Shown piece after piece: positions 50,756-60,215 of a stretch of DNA of 64,000 bases; position 1 is the first letter of the stretch, and each line of letters begins with the position of its first letter. This stretch comes from CAIXPS01 sp034430115. GTDB taxonomy: Bacteria > Chloroflexota > Anaerolineae > J036 > Brachytrichaceae. Both the position numbers and the translations under genes were made by a program. Location: NCBI GenBank assembly GCA_034430115.1, contig DAOUFG010000090.1:1-64000 (forward strand), read 5' to 3'. A model generated the notes under the pieces. The model saw nothing but the letters and a program-made list of their open reading frames with translations. It was not told where the DNA came from and ran no database searches.

Positions 50756-53700
50756 ATGAAGCTTGTTTTTGACCTCTGCACACCACGCGACGAAGTCCTG
50801 AAGGGCGAACTCCGAGAGGACATCTTTGCAGCCAGATTGAAAGATGTTATTGATGGGAAGGCCGATGCCATCTATGGCGACCCGGCGACTTTTTTTGATA
50901 ATACCTACCCGACGGCCGGGTTAAAAACCTTACTGAATGACGCGCTGGGTCGCCTCATCGAATCGGGTGCCGGCAAGAATGCCATCATTCGCCTGGAGAC
51001 TGCATTCGGTGGCGGTAAAACGCACAACCTGATAGCGCTATACCACACTGCAAGCGGCAAGGTTCCGGAGAAGATCATCAGCGGGTTGTTAGGCGAAAGG
51101 GTGATTTTGCCCAAGCCCGGTGATATCAAGATCGCGGGCGTTGTTGGCTCTGACCTGGACCCAGTGCTGGGAATGGATCACGGGCGGGACAAGCTAAAGA
51201 CATACACATTGTGGGGTGAACTGGCCTACCAGCTCGGTGGCCGCGCCGGTTATGCGCTAGCTAAAGATAGCGACGAGGCCAAGGTGGCGCCGGGCACTAG
51301 CCTGTTTGAGGCGCTGATTGGTGATCAACCAACGCTCATCATGATCGACGAGATCGCTCGTCATCTGCGCGCGGCCTTAGCAGTGGCTACTACAAATAAG
51401 AAGTCTACGCTCGCCGATCAGACGACCGCGTTTCTGATGTCACTGCTGGAATTCGCTGTGAGCAAGGAGCACTGCCTCATCGTAATCACTCTGGCGGGAC
51501 AGACGGATGCCTTTGCATCTGAGACGTTGGCGCTGCGAGCTAAGCTCTCTGAAGCTCTGAGTGTGTCGTCTCGGCAGGAACGTGTGCTCACACCCACCGA
51601 CGAGGGTGAAATTTCGGCCATTGTTACACATCGCCTTTTCAAGCGCGTGGACCGAGAGGCAGCTAGGGAGATCGTCGCGGCGTATTCGCAGTATTATGCC
51701 GACCTGGCAGGAAAGAACGTTGATTTGCCACAACGCTCTACCCGCGCCGAATACACGCAGGAGATGCTAGCCGCGTATCCCTTCCACCCCGAACTGCTCA
51801 ACACGTTGAACCGAAAGACGGCAACCATCCCCAACTTCAGCCAGACGCGTGGGGCGCTGCGCCTCCTTGCCTGGACGGTGCGTGCCCTATGGGCGCAACA
51901 GAGTCCAGGGGCATATATCATCCAACCCTATCATTTGGATTTGGCCCAGGCGCAGATCGCTGACGATCTGACCGGACGGTTAGATCGTCCGAAATACAAG
52001 CAGGTGATCGAGGCCGACATTGTGAGCGCGATGCCGGGTACCTCGGCACATGCCACAGAGGTGGACCAGTCACTCATTGCGACTGGGAAACCGCCCTATG
52101 CACGCAGGCTGGCGACGACTATCTTTCTACACAGCCTGACGCAGGGCATCGCTAGTGGGGTAGACCCAGCCGACCTATTGCTGGCCGTGCTGTCGTCAGA
52201 CGGTGGCACAGGGGGCGACGACCCAGCTGTTGTTATGCGCACACTAGATCGTTTGTACGATAAGGCTTGGTTCCTGGAATACGATGGGCACCGCTACCGT
52301 TTCAAGACAGAGCCATCCATCAATAAAATCATCGCCGACGAGATGACCCTGGTCGGCACCAGTAAGGCCAAAGCCGAGATCGAAACTCGCGTCAAGCAAA
52401 TCTGGAAGAAGGGCTATTTTCAGCCAGTATATTTCCCGGCTGAGCCGGTTGATGTGGACGATGACGCCGATCTGCCTAAGCTGGTAATCATCCACTTCGA
52501 CGCAGCGAGCGCTGCTGTCACGGGCGACGAGATGCCGGAGTTTGTGCGTAAGCTCAACGAATATAAGGGAACCATGCAGGCGTTCCGCGAGTATCAGAAC
52601 AACCTGGTGTTCCTGGTGGCCGATATGGATCAGGTAGACAACATGGTGGGCGTAGTGCGACGCTACCTGGCGATTGGGCGCATCCTGGGCGACGCCGCGC
52701 GAATGGGCGAGTTCAACGACGAACAACGCAACGGCCTGAAAAAGCTGAAGGGCGAGGCTGAATTGGATGTGCGCATCGCGATCACCAAGGCCTACCGCTA
52801 TTTGTATTACCCATCGCCCGACGGATTGAAGACGCAAGGGTACCTTCGTCGCGAGACGTTGCCCGCGCAGGACCAGGGTGACATGGACAAGGACCAGACC
52901 AGCGCCGTCCTGCGTGTATTGAAGTCACTGAACAAGGTCCTCACCGCCGATGACAATCCGCTACCGGCCGCCTACGTTAAATCGAAGGCGTGGGACCAAA
53001 ACCAGCAGAGTATGGCTACTGACGACCTGCGCAAGGCGTTTGCACGCAAGATTGGCCTGCGCATCCTGCTGGATCCAGGCCAGTTGCGCAAATCAATAGC
53101 GAACGGTGTGCAGACGGGCGCATGGCTCTATTACGACGCAGGCGAGCAGTTCTCCTACGACAAGGACTCGCCGCCGCTTGTCTGGCAGATTAGCGACCAG
53201 GCCATCCTTTACTCGCCCGAAGAGGCAGCGCGTTTGAAGCTGCGCATCAAAGGCAAGTGGAAGCCGGAAACGACACCGGGGAAGGAGGGCACAAGCGTCA
53301 CTGAGGAAGTGGAGCTCTGTCCGGTGTGCGGCAAGCCGCAGGATCAGTGCATTTGCGGTATGACCACCTCTGGCGGTAAGGTTATCCCTACGCGGTTCAC
53401 TGCACAGGGGGCAGTCGGGCAGGCGTTCCAGCAAGTCATCGACCAGTGCCAGGAGTACCAGGTAAGCCGCCTTCACCAACTTTCTCTTACAGTTGACGGC
53501 ATGGGGAAGCAAGCCGCGGCCGACATGCGCGCCATCGGATTGGCGCTGCCTCAGTTTGGCAAGGGCAAGTTCACCATCGTGCAGAACGTCATCGCCTCTT
53601 ATGGCAGCGCCGATACGTTCCGCGTGGACTTCCATGGCGGCTGGGAACGCTACAAACGCTTGAAGACAGTTGCAGAGACGTTCAGTCAGGAGGCTGACGA

Positions 53701-53848
53701 ACTGAAGGCAAACATGCGCGTGACAGCCGACTTTGACGGCGGCATCGACATCAGTAGCCAGCAGTTCCTGACCATGCGTGATGTGCTGCAAAGCATGGGG
53801 CTGGGCAAGATCACGATTGAAGCCTTGCCAACGCCGAAAGAATCATGA
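50756..53848 (+). CDS. DUF499-domain AAA-type ATPase (COG1483-like)
   Basis: 1030 residues. Walker A is FGGGKTHN (Gly85-Gly86-Gly87-Lys88-Thr89) and Walker B is IMIDEIARHL (Asp198-Glu199). A sensor-like region ITLAGQTDAF and ANTLNRKTATIPNFSQTRGALRLL-type segments follow, as in DUF499 proteins. Near the C-terminus CPVCGKPQDQCICG (Cys855, 858, 865, 867) is a zinc-ribbon candidate. DUF499 ATPases are known from comparative genomics as partners of DUF1156 methylases and helicases in predicted anti-virus loci. This is the first gene of a nine-gene rightward cassette. Its ATGA overlap with the next gene suggests co-translation. Confidence 0.88.
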   Translation: MKLVFDLCTPRDEVLKGELREDIFAARLKDVIDGKADAIYGDPATFFDNTYPTAGLKTLLNDALGRLIESGAGKNAIIRLETAFGGGKTHNLIALYHTASGKVPEKIISGLLGERVILPKPGDIKIAGVVGSDLDPVLGMDHGRDKLKTYTLWGELAYQLGGRAGYALAKDSDEAKVAPGTSLFEALIGDQPTLIMIDEIARHLRAALAVATTNKKSTLADQTTAFLMSLLEFAVSKEHCLIVITLAGQTDAFASETLALRAKLSEALSVSSRQERVLTPTDEGEISAIVTHRLFKRVDREAAREIVAAYSQYYADLAGKNVDLPQRSTRAEYTQEMLAAYPFHPELLNTLNRKTATIPNFSQTRGALRLLAWTVRALWAQQSPGAYIIQPYHLDLAQAQIADDLTGRLDRPKYKQVIEADIVSAMPGTSAHATEVDQSLIATGKPPYARRLATTIFLHSLTQGIASGVDPADLLLAVLSSDGGTGGDDPAVVMRTLDRLYDKAWFLEYDGHRYRFKTEPSINKIIADEMTLVGTSKAKAEIETRVKQIWKKGYFQPVYFPAEPVDVDDDADLPKLVIIHFDAASAAVTGDEMPEFVRKLNEYKGTMQAFREYQNNLVFLVADMDQVDNMVGVVRRYLAIGRILGDAARMGEFNDEQRNGLKKLKGEAELDVRIAITKAYRYLYYPSPDGLKTQGYLRRETLPAQDQGDMDKDQTSAVLRVLKSLNKVLTADDNPLPAAYVKSKAWDQNQQSMATDDLRKAFARKIGLRILLDPGQLRKSIANGVQTGAWLYYDAGEQFSYDKDSPPLVWQISDQAILYSPEEAARLKLRIKGKWKPETTPGKEGTSVTEEVELCPVCGKPQDQCICGMTTSGGKVIPTRFTAQGAVGQAFQQVIDQCQEYQVSRLHQLSLTVDGMGKQAAADMRAIGLALPQFGKGKFTIVQNVIASYGSADTFRVDFHGGWERYKRLKTVAETFSQEADELKANMRVTADFDGGIDISSQQFLTMRDVLQSMGLGKITIEALPTPKES

Positions 53849-54843
53849 AAGCGATCAGCATCCGGCAACCCTGGGCCGACCTAATTCTCCAGGGTAGAAA
53901 GACACTTGAACTGCGCAGCTGGAAGGTGAGCTATCGCGGCACGCTCGCCATCCACGCGTCGCAGACGGTGGAGCGCGAGGAGTGCCAGGCCTTCGGCATG
54001 GACCCTGACGGTGTCACCGCCGGTGCGTTGATCGGCACTGTGGAGCTGACGGGCATTGTGGAGTTGAGCGCAGCAGATTACGAGGCACGTAAGGATGAGC
54101 ACCTGGCTACCGATTGGTTCGGCTACAGGTCGCCACTGTACGGATGGGAAGTGATGAACCCCAGGCCATTCGCTGAGCCAGTGCCAATGCGCGGGCATAT
54201 GCAGGTATTCAATGTGCCCGACGTGCAAACCCTAGCGGAGGCCGCCCCGGTCTCTCCGCTAAGCGTGACCGCCGCGCTGGTGACGAGTATGGAGCGCCGA
54301 CCGGCTAAAGCGGATGTGTCCCCGGAGAGCTTCGAACCCACATCACATCACTCGTCTGACGCAACGCCCTTCCAACTGCGCGTGACAGCCAGCGGGCGGC
54401 AACCTGATTCATATAGCCTGACACTCTACCAGCGTCCAGTAAGTATGAACGGCACAATCGCAATGAACTACCTGCCGGCCGAGTTGGGGTTGAGGCGGGT
54501 GGCGGAACTCAGCGGTGACTTACTACGCGCAGTGGCGGATCATGTATTGGAGGCGCTAAGGCGTTCGGGCTACCGGGCGACGGACCTGCACGCCAGCCGG
54601 CGCGAGCCATTTCATTTGGGCGAGGAAGCCGGGGTTCGCCTGGGATTGCTCTTCCTGGCCGTAAAGCCGGTTACCAAGTCGAGCCGCGTGGAGGCCATCT
54701 CACAGGGGCTGCGCAAGATGACGAGCGAGGAAGCTTATTACTGGTATAGCAAGTGCATGCCAGTGTCAAATGCGAACCCGAATGGTGAACGCGCACACGA
54801 GCGCTCGCAGAAGGCGTTGCGTGTGCTGCTGGCCGATGAGTAA
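53845..54843 (+). CDS. ASCH-domain protein with an uncharacterised C-terminal domain
   Basis: 332 residues. The N-terminal ASCH (PUA-like) domain reads KAISIRQPWADLILQGRKTLELRSWKVSYRGTLAIHAS and VELTGIVELS, typical of RNA/nucleotide-binding ASCH proteins (some are nucleases or hydrolases). A Ser/Pro linker lies at about 130-175. The C-terminal domain (YSLTLYQRPVSMNGTIAMNYLPAELGLRRVAELSG, then EPFHLGEEAGVRLGLLFLAVKPV and SEEAYYWYSKC) is not one I can name. It overlaps the DUF499 stop by 4 bases, so the two probably work together. Confidence 0.75.
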   Translation: MKAISIRQPWADLILQGRKTLELRSWKVSYRGTLAIHASQTVEREECQAFGMDPDGVTAGALIGTVELTGIVELSAADYEARKDEHLATDWFGYRSPLYGWEVMNPRPFAEPVPMRGHMQVFNVPDVQTLAEAAPVSPLSVTAALVTSMERRPAKADVSPESFEPTSHHSSDATPFQLRVTASGRQPDSYSLTLYQRPVSMNGTIAMNYLPAELGLRRVAELSGDLLRAVADHVLEALRRSGYRATDLHASRREPFHLGEEAGVRLGLLFLAVKPVTKSSRVEAISQGLRKMTSEEAYYWYSKCMPVSNANPNGERAHERSQKALRVLLADE

Positions 54844-54923
54844 CCATGAGTTTTCTGATCAAGCTATACTCACATTATCCCGGTGTTCTTAAATAATGAA
54901 TACCGAAATTACAGGAACTGTTT

Positions 54924-55691
54924 ATGGGGCTGCAATTTCCGCATTATCAAGAGATTCGGCTTGGAAACTCACCTCTTGTCGAGGTGATCTGCCAGGTGCG
55001 TTTTCAGCCCATCCTGCGCATCGTCGATAGTGAGCCTAGCGAATTCCAGGACCGGATACGGCGTCGTTTTCCCGCTTTAGGGATTGGGCAGGGGGTCATT
55101 CTTCCCATTCTTCAACCTGGCGCTGCTGCACAGCCTCCAGAATTACAGCCCCGAGTCTATCGGTTCGCCACAGATGACAACAAAAGTTTCGTATCATTAT
55201 CGGTAGACTTTTATGCAGTTTCTACCAATGATTATCATCATTGGGGTGAATTTGTAGATGATCTGGCGTTGGCTCATGCTGCAATAACAGACATTTATCA
55301 ACCCAACTATGCCACCCGGATTGGGCTACGGTTTATCAACCGCCTCACGTTGGCTAATACCGGCTACAAAACTTTTGACGAAGTTCTCCTCATGCTGCGG
55401 CCTCAATTAACTTCTCAATTGCATACGGAGGCTTGGGATGAGCCGGATGAAGCAGTGACCCAAACGGTGCTGGCTGATGGAAAAGGCAAACTAGCTTTAA
55501 GGACCGCCTTAGGGCGCGATCCCAGCAATCACGCGCCTTTCTTTGTGCTAGACTTTGACTACTTCGAAGAAGGTAAGATTGAGTTAGCTGACTTGATTGG
55601 ACGCTGCCGCGACTATCACGACATCACTTACGCCGCTTTCCGCTGGTGTTTTATCGATGAGGGGATGCGCGCGTTTCAACCGTTGAATTGA
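54924..55691 (+). CDS. TIGR04255-family protein of unknown function
   Basis: 255 residues. The start (IRLGNSPLVEVICQVRFQPIL) and the body (YRFATDDNKSFVSLSVDFYAVSTNDYHHWGEFVDDL, ATRIGLRFINRLTL) match the TIGR04255 'sporadically distributed' family, whose role is unknown. AGGAAC precedes the ATG by a suitable distance. It begins 80 bases after the ASCH gene, with TATACT (a possible -10) in between, and its lower GC suggests that it and the next two genes are a separate insertion. Confidence 0.78.
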   Translation: MGLQFPHYQEIRLGNSPLVEVICQVRFQPILRIVDSEPSEFQDRIRRRFPALGIGQGVILPILQPGAAAQPPELQPRVYRFATDDNKSFVSLSVDFYAVSTNDYHHWGEFVDDLALAHAAITDIYQPNYATRIGLRFINRLTLANTGYKTFDEVLLMLRPQLTSQLHTEAWDEPDEAVTQTVLADGKGKLALRTALGRDPSNHAPFFVLDFDYFEEGKIELADLIGRCRDYHDITYAAFRWCFIDEGMRAFQPLN

Positions 55692-55705
55692 GGAGAATGA
55701 TAGAG

Positions 55706-56422
55706 ATGTTGCCTGCAATTAGTATGCGTGAGACGAGCGCATGTTATGCAGCGTCTCTCAATCAATGGCGCGGCAATGGGCTTGCAGAGAGCTTGGCCGC
55801 TCGCCTGTATGTGGTGATCCCGTGCAATGACACAAATAGTTCTGGCACCACGAAAAGAAGTGCCGGCCCGCGCCTCTTATCCGCCTGGCTGGATCGAGTG
55901 TGGGTCAACACGGGCACAACTGCAACACCAGAAATTTATACGATCGCCACACCAACGAGTGCCGATTGGTCCAGCGCTATTGACAAGCCACTAGCACTGC
56001 TGGAAGCCGCTGCTGTGGCGGGCAATCTTGAGCAGTTCACCGCTGTTTTCCGGAGTATTGATTTGGCGAGTGCGCCGGAAAACGACATGGTTCACATTGC
56101 ACAATTGGCGCTCAACTGTGGTGCAGCGACATTGGCGAGAGAGGCATGTGAGCAGGGCTTGAAGCGTTTTCCCAATAACAGGGGGTTGGGTAAGATGCAA
56201 ACCATTTTCGCGCCGCCACGAATAACAATCAGTACACGACAACCCTCCACCGGCACGCGCGCCAATACACAGTGGTTGGCTGACCATGGCGATGCCTACC
56301 GCGGCAAATGGGTCGCTTTACGCGCGGGAGAGTTGGTTGCCGTTGCGAATTCAGTCGATGCGTTATTGAAAATAACGGGGGACGTAAAAGGAACAGGTAT
56401 CTTTATTACGCCCATCCATTAA
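55706..56422 (+). CDS. Unknown protein with C-terminal DUF5678-like segment
   Basis: 238 residues. The first about 180 residues are unrecognised. The last 50 (ANTQWLADHGDAYRGKWVALRAGELVAVANSVDALLK) resemble DUF5678, a small domain of unknown role. I place the start at ATG 55706, with GAGGAG about 10 bases upstream; an in-frame reading can begin at 55688. Its TAA stop overlaps the next gene's ATG by one base (TAATG), a pattern often seen in small paired modules. The next gene is a retropepsin-like protein. Confidence 0.6.
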   Translation: MLPAISMRETSACYAASLNQWRGNGLAESLAARLYVVIPCNDTNSSGTTKRSAGPRLLSAWLDRVWVNTGTTATPEIYTIATPTSADWSSAIDKPLALLEAAAVAGNLEQFTAVFRSIDLASAPENDMVHIAQLALNCGAATLAREACEQGLKRFPNNRGLGKMQTIFAPPRITISTRQPSTGTRANTQWLADHGDAYRGKWVALRAGELVAVANSVDALLKITGDVKGTGIFITPIH

Positions 56423-56877
56423 TGACACTTCTCTTCAACGATCATACAGCCTTTGCTCACGGCGCGGTGAAGTATGCCTATCGGCCTGCAACGGAAAATG
56501 ACCGGACGAATCGCATCATCATCCCGGTCGAGATTGAGTCTATCCAGACCTATGCCGTTGTCGATACGGGTGCGCCATACGTAGTGTGCGCCCCAGAGAT
56601 TGTGCTGCCCCTTGGGTTGGGTGTCGCCTCGCGCTTGTCTTCGACGGTATTGCAGATCAGGGGTATGGAGGTCCGGGGAGACCTTTATCGATTAACCCTG
56701 AAGTTGATCGCTGAACAAGGCGAATCAATCGATGTGGAGGCGACCGTGTTCGTGCCCGGGGTCAATGAGTGGCCGGCCAATTTGCCATCCTTCATCGGTT
56801 TGAATGAATGTATGGATCGGATACGCATCGCGATAGATCCAGCAGAAGAAATGTTTTATTTTGGGTCATTGAACTGA
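56422..56877 (+). CDS. Retropepsin-like aspartyl protease-type protein
   Basis: 151 residues. The motif TYAVVDTGAPYVVCAPE contains the Asp-Thr-Gly of aspartyl proteases, followed later by VFVPGVNEWPANLPSFIGLNECMDRIRIAID, the hydrophobic-Gly flap-side of a single-lobe dimeric protease. No signal peptide is seen. DUF5678 and aspartyl-protease-like genes are a frequent pair in other bacteria as I recall it, but the role is unknown. Translationally coupled to the preceding gene. Confidence 0.6.
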   Translation: MTLLFNDHTAFAHGAVKYAYRPATENDRTNRIIIPVEIESIQTYAVVDTGAPYVVCAPEIVLPLGLGVASRLSSTVLQIRGMEVRGDLYRLTLKLIAEQGESIDVEATVFVPGVNEWPANLPSFIGLNECMDRIRIAIDPAEEMFYFGSLN

Positions 56878-56932
56878 CCTGGGCGTGGGGAAGCTGCCCG
56901 CTATTGGGTGAAATGTACTTTGAAGGTTCTCT

Positions 56933-59908
56933 ATGTGCAGTGACACTCTTATGACTAATCCACCCCTCCTGATTGAAAACTGGTTGCCCATTGACGCCAT
57001 CGGTGCCGAAAGTAAGCGTGAGCGTGGCGCCAGCAGTGCGCTACCCCCACTCTATTTTTTGCATGTGTGGTGGGCACGCCGGCCACTGACTACCAGCCGC
57101 GCCGCTATCCTGGCCAGTGTGCTCCCGCAATGGTCACCGGACTGGCCTGCGAAGCTGCATGAGAAGTTCCCAAATGAAAAGACCTACCAGCAGTGGTTCA
57201 GTTATCTCATCGGCATACGGGGGGACCCGGTCAATGGCCGGAAGCTTGTGGACTGGGCTAAAGCAAGGGGCATCCAGCTCGACTCAAATCCCTATGGCGG
57301 TGCGCCACGTGCCTTCACAGTAAATCCCTCTGCCGATGACTTGCAGACGATGGGAGACCTGTTCGAATACACCTGGGGCACGCGTGAACTAAGTGTGCTC
57401 GACCCATTTGCCGGTGGCGGCTCCATTCCCTTTGAAGCCTTGCGTTATGGCTTCACCACGATTGCCAATGACCTGAACCCGGTGGCAGCGGTCATCCTGA
57501 AAGCGACGCTCGACTATCCGGCACGCTTTGGCCCTTCATTGGCAGAAGATCTTCGCAAGTGGGGCAATGAGTGGGCAAAAAAGGTGAAAGAGAAGCTGGA
57601 GCCTTATTTCCCAAAGCAGCTCAACGAGAGCATCTTCGCCTACCTGTGGGCGCGCACGGTAGCCTGCCCGACCACCGGCAAACCTGTGCCGCTCAGCCCA
57701 AACTGGTGGTTGCGCACAGGCAGCGACCCGGTGGCGGTGAAGCTAATCGCCGAGGAAGGCATGGACCGGCCGCAATTTGAAATTGTCACGGGCAAACAGG
57801 CAACGCTCGCCAACCCAGACGTGGGTACGATCACGCGCGGTGTGGGCCGTTCGCCGTGGACTGGCGAAACGATCTCCGGCGACTACATCAAGGCCGAGGC
57901 ACAGGCCGGACGCATGGAGCAGATGTTGTATGCCGTGGCAATCAAGAAGTCGGGTGGCTTCGGCTTCCGTGCCCCGACGCCGGAGGACCTTGAGGCGGTG
58001 CGTTGTGCGGAAGAAGCACTGGCGAAGAAAAAGCCTGAGTGGATTGCGAAAGGCATCATTCCCACTGAGGAAATCCCTGACGGCAATAAGACATCTGAAT
58101 TGAGACGCTATGGCATGTTTCAGTGGAAAGATGTTTTCACTCCGCGCCAATTACTTGTATTGGGTACATATCTTGAGTGCTTACATCAACTCTCAGAAGA
58201 GCTTCATGATGAGACAGTAGGGAATCAAAAATCCACAATGCTTCAAGATAGAGCAAATGCAATAACATCCTACTTGGCGATTGCTCTGAGTAAATGTCCA
58301 AACTACAATGCGCGGATAGCAAGTTGGCACGCACCCAGAGCAGTAATGCGAAGTGTCTTTGACCGTCATGACTTTGCGTTCGCTTGGTCACACGGCGAGT
58401 TTGATGGAGCCAGTAACTTGTTACCTTGGGCGATTAACCAAATTGTAGATGCCTATAAGGGAATGGCAGAATTATCAGCGCCAGCACAAGCAACACTTCA
58501 ACAGGCTCATGTTAAGCTGGCAAAAGACCGGTCAAAAATTACTCGAGGGTCAGCTATTACTTTGTCTGAGTGTTCAGATAATAGCATTGTAAATATCACA
58601 GTCGATCCGCCGTATTACGACAATGTCCAATATGCCGAACTCTCCGACTTCTTCTACGTTTGGCTGAAACGCAGCGTGGGACATCTGTTTCCCGAGTTCT
58701 TCCGCGATGAACTGACCAACAAAGATGACGAAGCTGTCGCCAATCCTGCTCGCTTCGAGAGCATGGGGCGTAAGAAGAAAGAACTGGCAGAGCACGACTA
58801 TCAACTGAAGATGGCGGCCGCCTTCCGCGAGATGTACCGCGTCCTGCGTCCAGATGGAGCCCTAACGGTGATGTTTACCCACAAGCGCGTGGAAGCGTGG
58901 GATACGCTGGCATCAGCGTTGATCGGCGCGGGGTTCACTATTAAGGCTTCATGGCCAGTGCATACCGAAAGTGAACACAGCCTGCACCAGGCCAAGAAGA
59001 ACGCCGCATCCTCCACAATTCTTCTGGTCTGCCGTAAGCGTCAAGAGAAGGGAGAGCGGGAGCAGGCTGCCTGGTGGGACGATTTGAAACCCATTGTCCG
59101 CAGAACAGCACGTGTGGAGGCGGAGAAATTCGCCGCGCAGGGGATCGGTGGTGCCGACCTGTATATCAGCACTTTCGGCCCCACGCTGAGCATCATCTCT
59201 GAGCATTGGCCAGTATTGACCAGCGAAACCGACCCCAAGACGGGCCAACCCAAGCCGTTACGCCCCGAAATCGCATTGGATCTGGCGCGCGAGGAAGTGG
59301 TACGCTTGCGCAAGCAGGGTCTCCTGCTGGGTCGCGATGTGCAGTTCGACCCGGTGACTGACTGGTACCTGATGGCTTGGGATTCCTACGGCGCCGAACA
59401 GTTCCCCTACGATGAAGCACGCAAGCTAGCCATCGCGCTGGGTCTGGACCTGGAGCACACCCTCATGCAGACGGAGCGACTGATTACCAAGAAGGGCGAA
59501 TTCGTGGTGCTGCAAGCGCCGGCCCTGCGCCGCCGTAAGGGCATGGTGGACGATACGCTCACGTCCTTTGAGTATCTCATCGACGCGGTGCACACGGCGA
59601 TGATGGTGTATGACGAGGATGGCTCCGGCGCATGCGATGTGTTCCTGCGTAATACTGGGCTGAAGAACGACGGTGCGTTTAAAGCCTGCCTGCAGGCGCT
59701 GATCAATGCCATCCCAAGGTCGCGAGTGAAGGGCAAGTTCGTGCGTCCCGAAGCAGAGATGTTGGAGAATATGCGCCTGGCATTCTTCGATGATCTGCAA
59801 GCGCCGGTGGAGCCGGGGCCTCCTGCGCTGCCAGCGAAACAGATGGGATTGGGAGAGGGGTTTAACGAGGAAGAGGGAAGTGAGGAGGAAGAAGGCGAAG
59901 AGGGGTAA
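56933..59908 (+). CDS. DUF1156-domain adenine-specific DNA methylase (COG1743-like)
   Basis: 991 residues. The N-terminal DUF1156 segment (LIENWLPIDAIGAESKRERG ... LHVWWARRPLTTSRAAI) leads to the SAM site VLDPFAGGGSIPFEALR (Asp157). The catalytic VDPPYYDNVQYAEL (Asp558-Pro-Pro-Tyr) and MFTHKRVEAWDTL follow. The family methylates adenine, usually as a stand-alone modification enzyme in defence loci. Part of the gene (about 58130-58620) is distinctly AT-rich: 38-52% GC in 60-base blocks against about 63% either side (hand counts). ATG 56933 has AAGG six bases upstream; ATG 56951 is an alternative. Confidence 0.9.
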   Translation: MCSDTLMTNPPLLIENWLPIDAIGAESKRERGASSALPPLYFLHVWWARRPLTTSRAAILASVLPQWSPDWPAKLHEKFPNEKTYQQWFSYLIGIRGDPVNGRKLVDWAKARGIQLDSNPYGGAPRAFTVNPSADDLQTMGDLFEYTWGTRELSVLDPFAGGGSIPFEALRYGFTTIANDLNPVAAVILKATLDYPARFGPSLAEDLRKWGNEWAKKVKEKLEPYFPKQLNESIFAYLWARTVACPTTGKPVPLSPNWWLRTGSDPVAVKLIAEEGMDRPQFEIVTGKQATLANPDVGTITRGVGRSPWTGETISGDYIKAEAQAGRMEQMLYAVAIKKSGGFGFRAPTPEDLEAVRCAEEALAKKKPEWIAKGIIPTEEIPDGNKTSELRRYGMFQWKDVFTPRQLLVLGTYLECLHQLSEELHDETVGNQKSTMLQDRANAITSYLAIALSKCPNYNARIASWHAPRAVMRSVFDRHDFAFAWSHGEFDGASNLLPWAINQIVDAYKGMAELSAPAQATLQQAHVKLAKDRSKITRGSAITLSECSDNSIVNITVDPPYYDNVQYAELSDFFYVWLKRSVGHLFPEFFRDELTNKDDEAVANPARFESMGRKKKELAEHDYQLKMAAAFREMYRVLRPDGALTVMFTHKRVEAWDTLASALIGAGFTIKASWPVHTESEHSLHQAKKNAASSTILLVCRKRQEKGEREQAAWWDDLKPIVRRTARVEAEKFAAQGIGGADLYISTFGPTLSIISEHWPVLTSETDPKTGQPKPLRPEIALDLAREEVVRLRKQGLLLGRDVQFDPVTDWYLMAWDSYGAEQFPYDEARKLAIALGLDLEHTLMQTERLITKKGEFVVLQAPALRRRKGMVDDTLTSFEYLIDAVHTAMMVYDEDGSGACDVFLRNTGLKNDGAFKACLQALINAIPRSRVKGKFVRPEAEMLENMRLAFFDDLQAPVEPGPPALPAKQMGLGEGFNEEEGSEEEEGEEG

Positions 59909-59911
59909 ACC

Positions 59912-60145
59912 ATGCCTTTAGCGCAACGAATTCGCCAGTGTGTTCTGGAAGGTTGGATTGAACCCGCACGGCAGACAAGCCAGCAGCAGGTGTCTGTCCG
60001 CGCGGCGGCCGTTCATGAGCGGCTCAATTTGAGCAACCGTTACCCAGCTGTTTGCGAAGCACTTGATACTGACCTTTCCCTTGATCAAGCCAAAGTCACG
60101 CTCATCGAGCGGCATGGTTCTCGGCTGAGTAGCACAGTAGAGTAG
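59912..60145 (+). CDS. Small protein of unknown function in the cassette
   Basis: 77 residues. The sequence reads MPLAQRIRQCVLEGWIEPAR ... VSVRAAAVHERLNLSNRYPAVCEALDTD, which looks like a compact helical, perhaps winged-helix, fold. It begins 3 bases after the methylase stop. The spacing and codon use support a real gene; it is short and I cannot assign a role. A DNA-binding accessory is possible. Confidence 0.6.
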   Translation: MPLAQRIRQCVLEGWIEPARQTSQQQVSVRAAAVHERLNLSNRYPAVCEALDTDLSLDQAKVTLIERHGSRLSSTVE

Positions 60146-60215
60146 GTATTTGGCGTCGATTGAGCGGCTCGCAATTTTGATATGCCAATAAGTTTGACGT
60201 GGTGGGACAAATAGC

